A stretch of 36,750 nucleotides of DNA, taken from contig JAFGLZ010000032.1 of assembly GCA_016927755.1 (NCBI GenBank), positions 1 through 36,750 of the forward strand, written 5' to 3'. Position 1 is the first letter of the stretch. The number at the start of each line of letters is the position of its first letter. The position numbers and the translations under genes were made by a program. Below the pieces are notes generated by a model. That model was not told the origin of the DNA, made no database searches, and saw nothing but the letters and a program-made list of their open reading frames with translations. This DNA comes from Phycisphaerae bacterium. GTDB taxonomy: Bacteria > Planctomycetota > Phycisphaerae > UBA1845 > JAFGLZ01. Shown here in pieces: positions 35,282 to 36,750 of the stretch.

Positions 35282-36535
35282 TTAGTTGTTGGTGACTTGG
35301 AAGGCGTCGATGGTTTCTCCTTGGATGTCGATTACGGTGACGTTCATTTGGGATCCGTCGATGTCGAACCGGGCGAAGTGATAAGCTTCCTTGGCGACGA
35401 CGACGTTGGTGTAGTTCGGGTCGGGGGGCGAGAGGGGTGCTCCGCCTCCGCCGAGGGTGAGGTATTGGATGCCGTTGGATTCGCAGCGGGCGTAGTAGTG
35501 CTCGTGGCCTTGGACGACGAGCTTGACGCCGGTGGCCTCGAAGACGGGGCAGAGGTCGGTCTGGATGGTGTGGTCGTTGTCGTCGGGGTGGGAGGGGATT
35601 CCGTTTGCGCTCCAGGCGGGGTGGTGGAACATGACGACTTTCCAGGGCTTGTCGGTCGCGGCGAGGTCTTGTGCCATCCAGGTGGCTTGGGCGCTGCCGG
35701 CGTCGTAGTCGCCGCCGTATTGATCGAGGACGGTGACGTGGAGGGGGCCGTAGTCGAATGAGTAGTAGTACGGCGGGCCGGGGGGCATGAAGGCCAGCGG
35801 CCAGTACTTGCGGAAGAGTTTGGCCATGTCCTCGGGGGCGGGGGGCTTGAAGTCGGCGCGGTAGGTTTCGTGGTTGCCGACGCAGGCGAGGATCGGGAGC
35901 GTTTGCAGGAAGGTCTGGGTGTCTGGGTAGTCGCGGTTGAAGTACTCGTCGTCCCAGAACGGCTCGTCCATTCCGTCCATGGTGAAGTCTCCGCCGTGGA
36001 GGCAGAACGTCTGGCGGTGTTCGGGGTCGGCGTTCATGTCGTCCAGCAGCTTTGCGACGACGGCGTCGTGGGTGTTCGGATCGGAGCGGGTGTCGCCGTA
36101 GCCGTAGAAGGTCAGGGAGGTGGCGGACTCTTGCGGTGCGGTCTTGAAGGAGCCGGTGCAGTTCTGGCCGTCGACGGTGACCTTGTAGTAGGTGTGGGTA
36201 TCGGGGGCGAGCGATGCGATGGTGTAGAAGAGCTGATGTCCGTCCTGGCCGGGTTCGGTTTCGGCGACCTTGGCCCATCCGTCGCAGCAGGCGGGGGTGC
36301 GGCCCCATCGGATGGTCGCGGCGCGTGGGGTGTCGTGGGTTTGCCAGGTGACGGTCATGCTGGTGTTGTCGTTGGTGTAGAGCAGGTAGGGGCCCTTGCG
36401 GAAGAGCGTTTGTTGTGGGGGCAGGATTCCGCAGCCGGAGTAGGCGGCTGTGAGACTGGCGGCGAGGACCAGAAGCAGGATCGACCCCGTTCGGACGGGG
36501 CGGCTGAGGCGTCGCGCTCGATTGGAGAGATGCAT
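35282..36535 (-). CDS. Purple-acid-phosphatase-like secreted metallophosphoesterase
   Basis: 417 residues. The signal segment (residues 16-34) ends at YSGC, so Cys35 may be lipidated. A fibronectin-III-like N-terminal domain (45-133, LLYTNDNTSMTVTWQTHD, YTIASLAPDTHTYYKVTV) is typical of purple acid phosphatases. The catalytic domain has GYGDTRSD (Asp148), LHGGDF (Asp183), VGNHE (219-223), MFHHPAW (His304/305) and VVQGHEHYY (343-348). All metal-binding motifs are present, so phosphatase or phosphodiesterase activity is likely. It is upstream of the beta-helix gene on the same strand, 169 bases apart. Both products are exported. Confidence 0.92.
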   Translation of the reverse strand: MHLSNRARRLSRPVRTGSILLLVLAASLTAAYSGCGILPPQQTLFRKGPYLLYTNDNTSMTVTWQTHDTPRAATIRWGRTPACCDGWAKVAETEPGQDGHQLFYTIASLAPDTHTYYKVTVDGQNCTGSFKTAPQESATSLTFYGYGDTRSDPNTHDAVVAKLLDDMNADPEHRQTFCLHGGDFTMDGMDEPFWDDEYFNRDYPDTQTFLQTLPILACVGNHETYRADFKPPAPEDMAKLFRKYWPLAFMPPGPPYYYSFDYGPLHVTVLDQYGGDYDAGSAQATWMAQDLAATDKPWKVVMFHHPAWSANGIPSHPDDNDHTIQTDLCPVFEATGVKLVVQGHEHYYARCESNGIQYLTLGGGGAPLSPPDPNYTNVVVAKEAYHFARFDIDGSQMNVTVIDIQGETIDAFQVTNN

Positions 36536-36686
36536 GAGTTTATGTGCTCCTTTTCCCGGGGTCGTGGGAATGTCCGCCGTGGGGGCGTCCGGTTCGGCTG
36601 TCTTGCCCGGCCTAGGGGAGTATCGTCCTTGGGCGTGGCGGATCTCCAGGGGTAAACGGGGCTTGGGGGGAAGAGGGAATGGGGAG

Positions 36687-36750
36687 GAGGGAAGAGGGAA
36701 AGGGATAAGGCCCTGACGGGCGAGGGAGGGGGTGCTGAGAGGGAGGTACG
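36687..36750 (-). repeat. Right copy of the 64-bp dispersed inverted repeat
   Basis: Read on the minus strand from 36750, this is 60/64 identical to 155-218. It ends exactly at the window edge, so it may continue beyond. The adjoining plus strand is purine-rich. The rest of 36536-36686 is the leader of the phosphatase gene; nothing else is seen in it. Confidence 0.9.

Overview
The window is a GC-rich bacterial chromosome segment that carries a replication-origin gene neighbourhood and a nonulosonic (sialic) acid biosynthesis operon. The mix of a dnaA-dnaN-DUF721-gyrB block, a bacterial topoisomerase VI pair, secreted beta-helix and metallophosphoesterase lipoproteins and a choice-of-anchor-Q-like C-terminus fits Planctomycetota (Phycisphaerae-like lineages). 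This is inference from gene content; no rRNA or marker search was possible. Third codon positions of plus-strand genes are C-rich on the left (acetate kinase) and G-rich on the right (ABC transporter), as expected if an origin lies between them.

Layout. 1-516: repeat-rich, pyrimidine-rich non-coding DNA. 517-3833: acetate kinase, a convergent overlapping HAD hydrolase and two small unknown genes. 3897-9658: gyrB, DUF721/DciA-like, dnaN and dnaA, all on the minus strand. A perfect DnaA box and a G/T-biased segment framed by a 10-bp inverted repeat lie between dnaN and dnaA. 9940-11184: membrane-anchored TPR protein. 11200-14410: topoisomerase VI A and B in an operon. 14625-16380: PfkB-family kinase plus class I aldolase pair. 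16666-19311: secreted metallophosphoesterase, a structured leader, and an HD-GYP protein with a damaged HD motif. 19327-21768: large secreted helical-toroid/beta-propeller protein.

21968-29011 is a seven-gene minus-strand operon: neuA, neuC, a SAM methyltransferase, a radical SAM enzyme, neuB, an ATP-grasp enzyme and a PIG-L/LmbE deacetylase. Junctions are tight (0, 15, 8, 3-12, -4 and -4 nt). NeuC, NeuB and NeuA supply the sugar, condensation and CMP-activation steps. The four extra enzymes suggest a decorated or deacetylated nonulosonate. This is the best candidate in the window for an undescribed pathway.

29398-33528: a UVR-motif protein and an ABC sugar-type importer (binding protein and two permeases, no ATPase). 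A REP-like stretch lies at the second permease's start. 33622-36535: two secreted lipoprotein-type proteins, a parallel beta-helix and a purple-acid-phosphatase-like enzyme. The two ends of the window carry near-identical 64-bp sequences in inverted orientation (60/64 matches), so both ends lie in a dispersed repeat.
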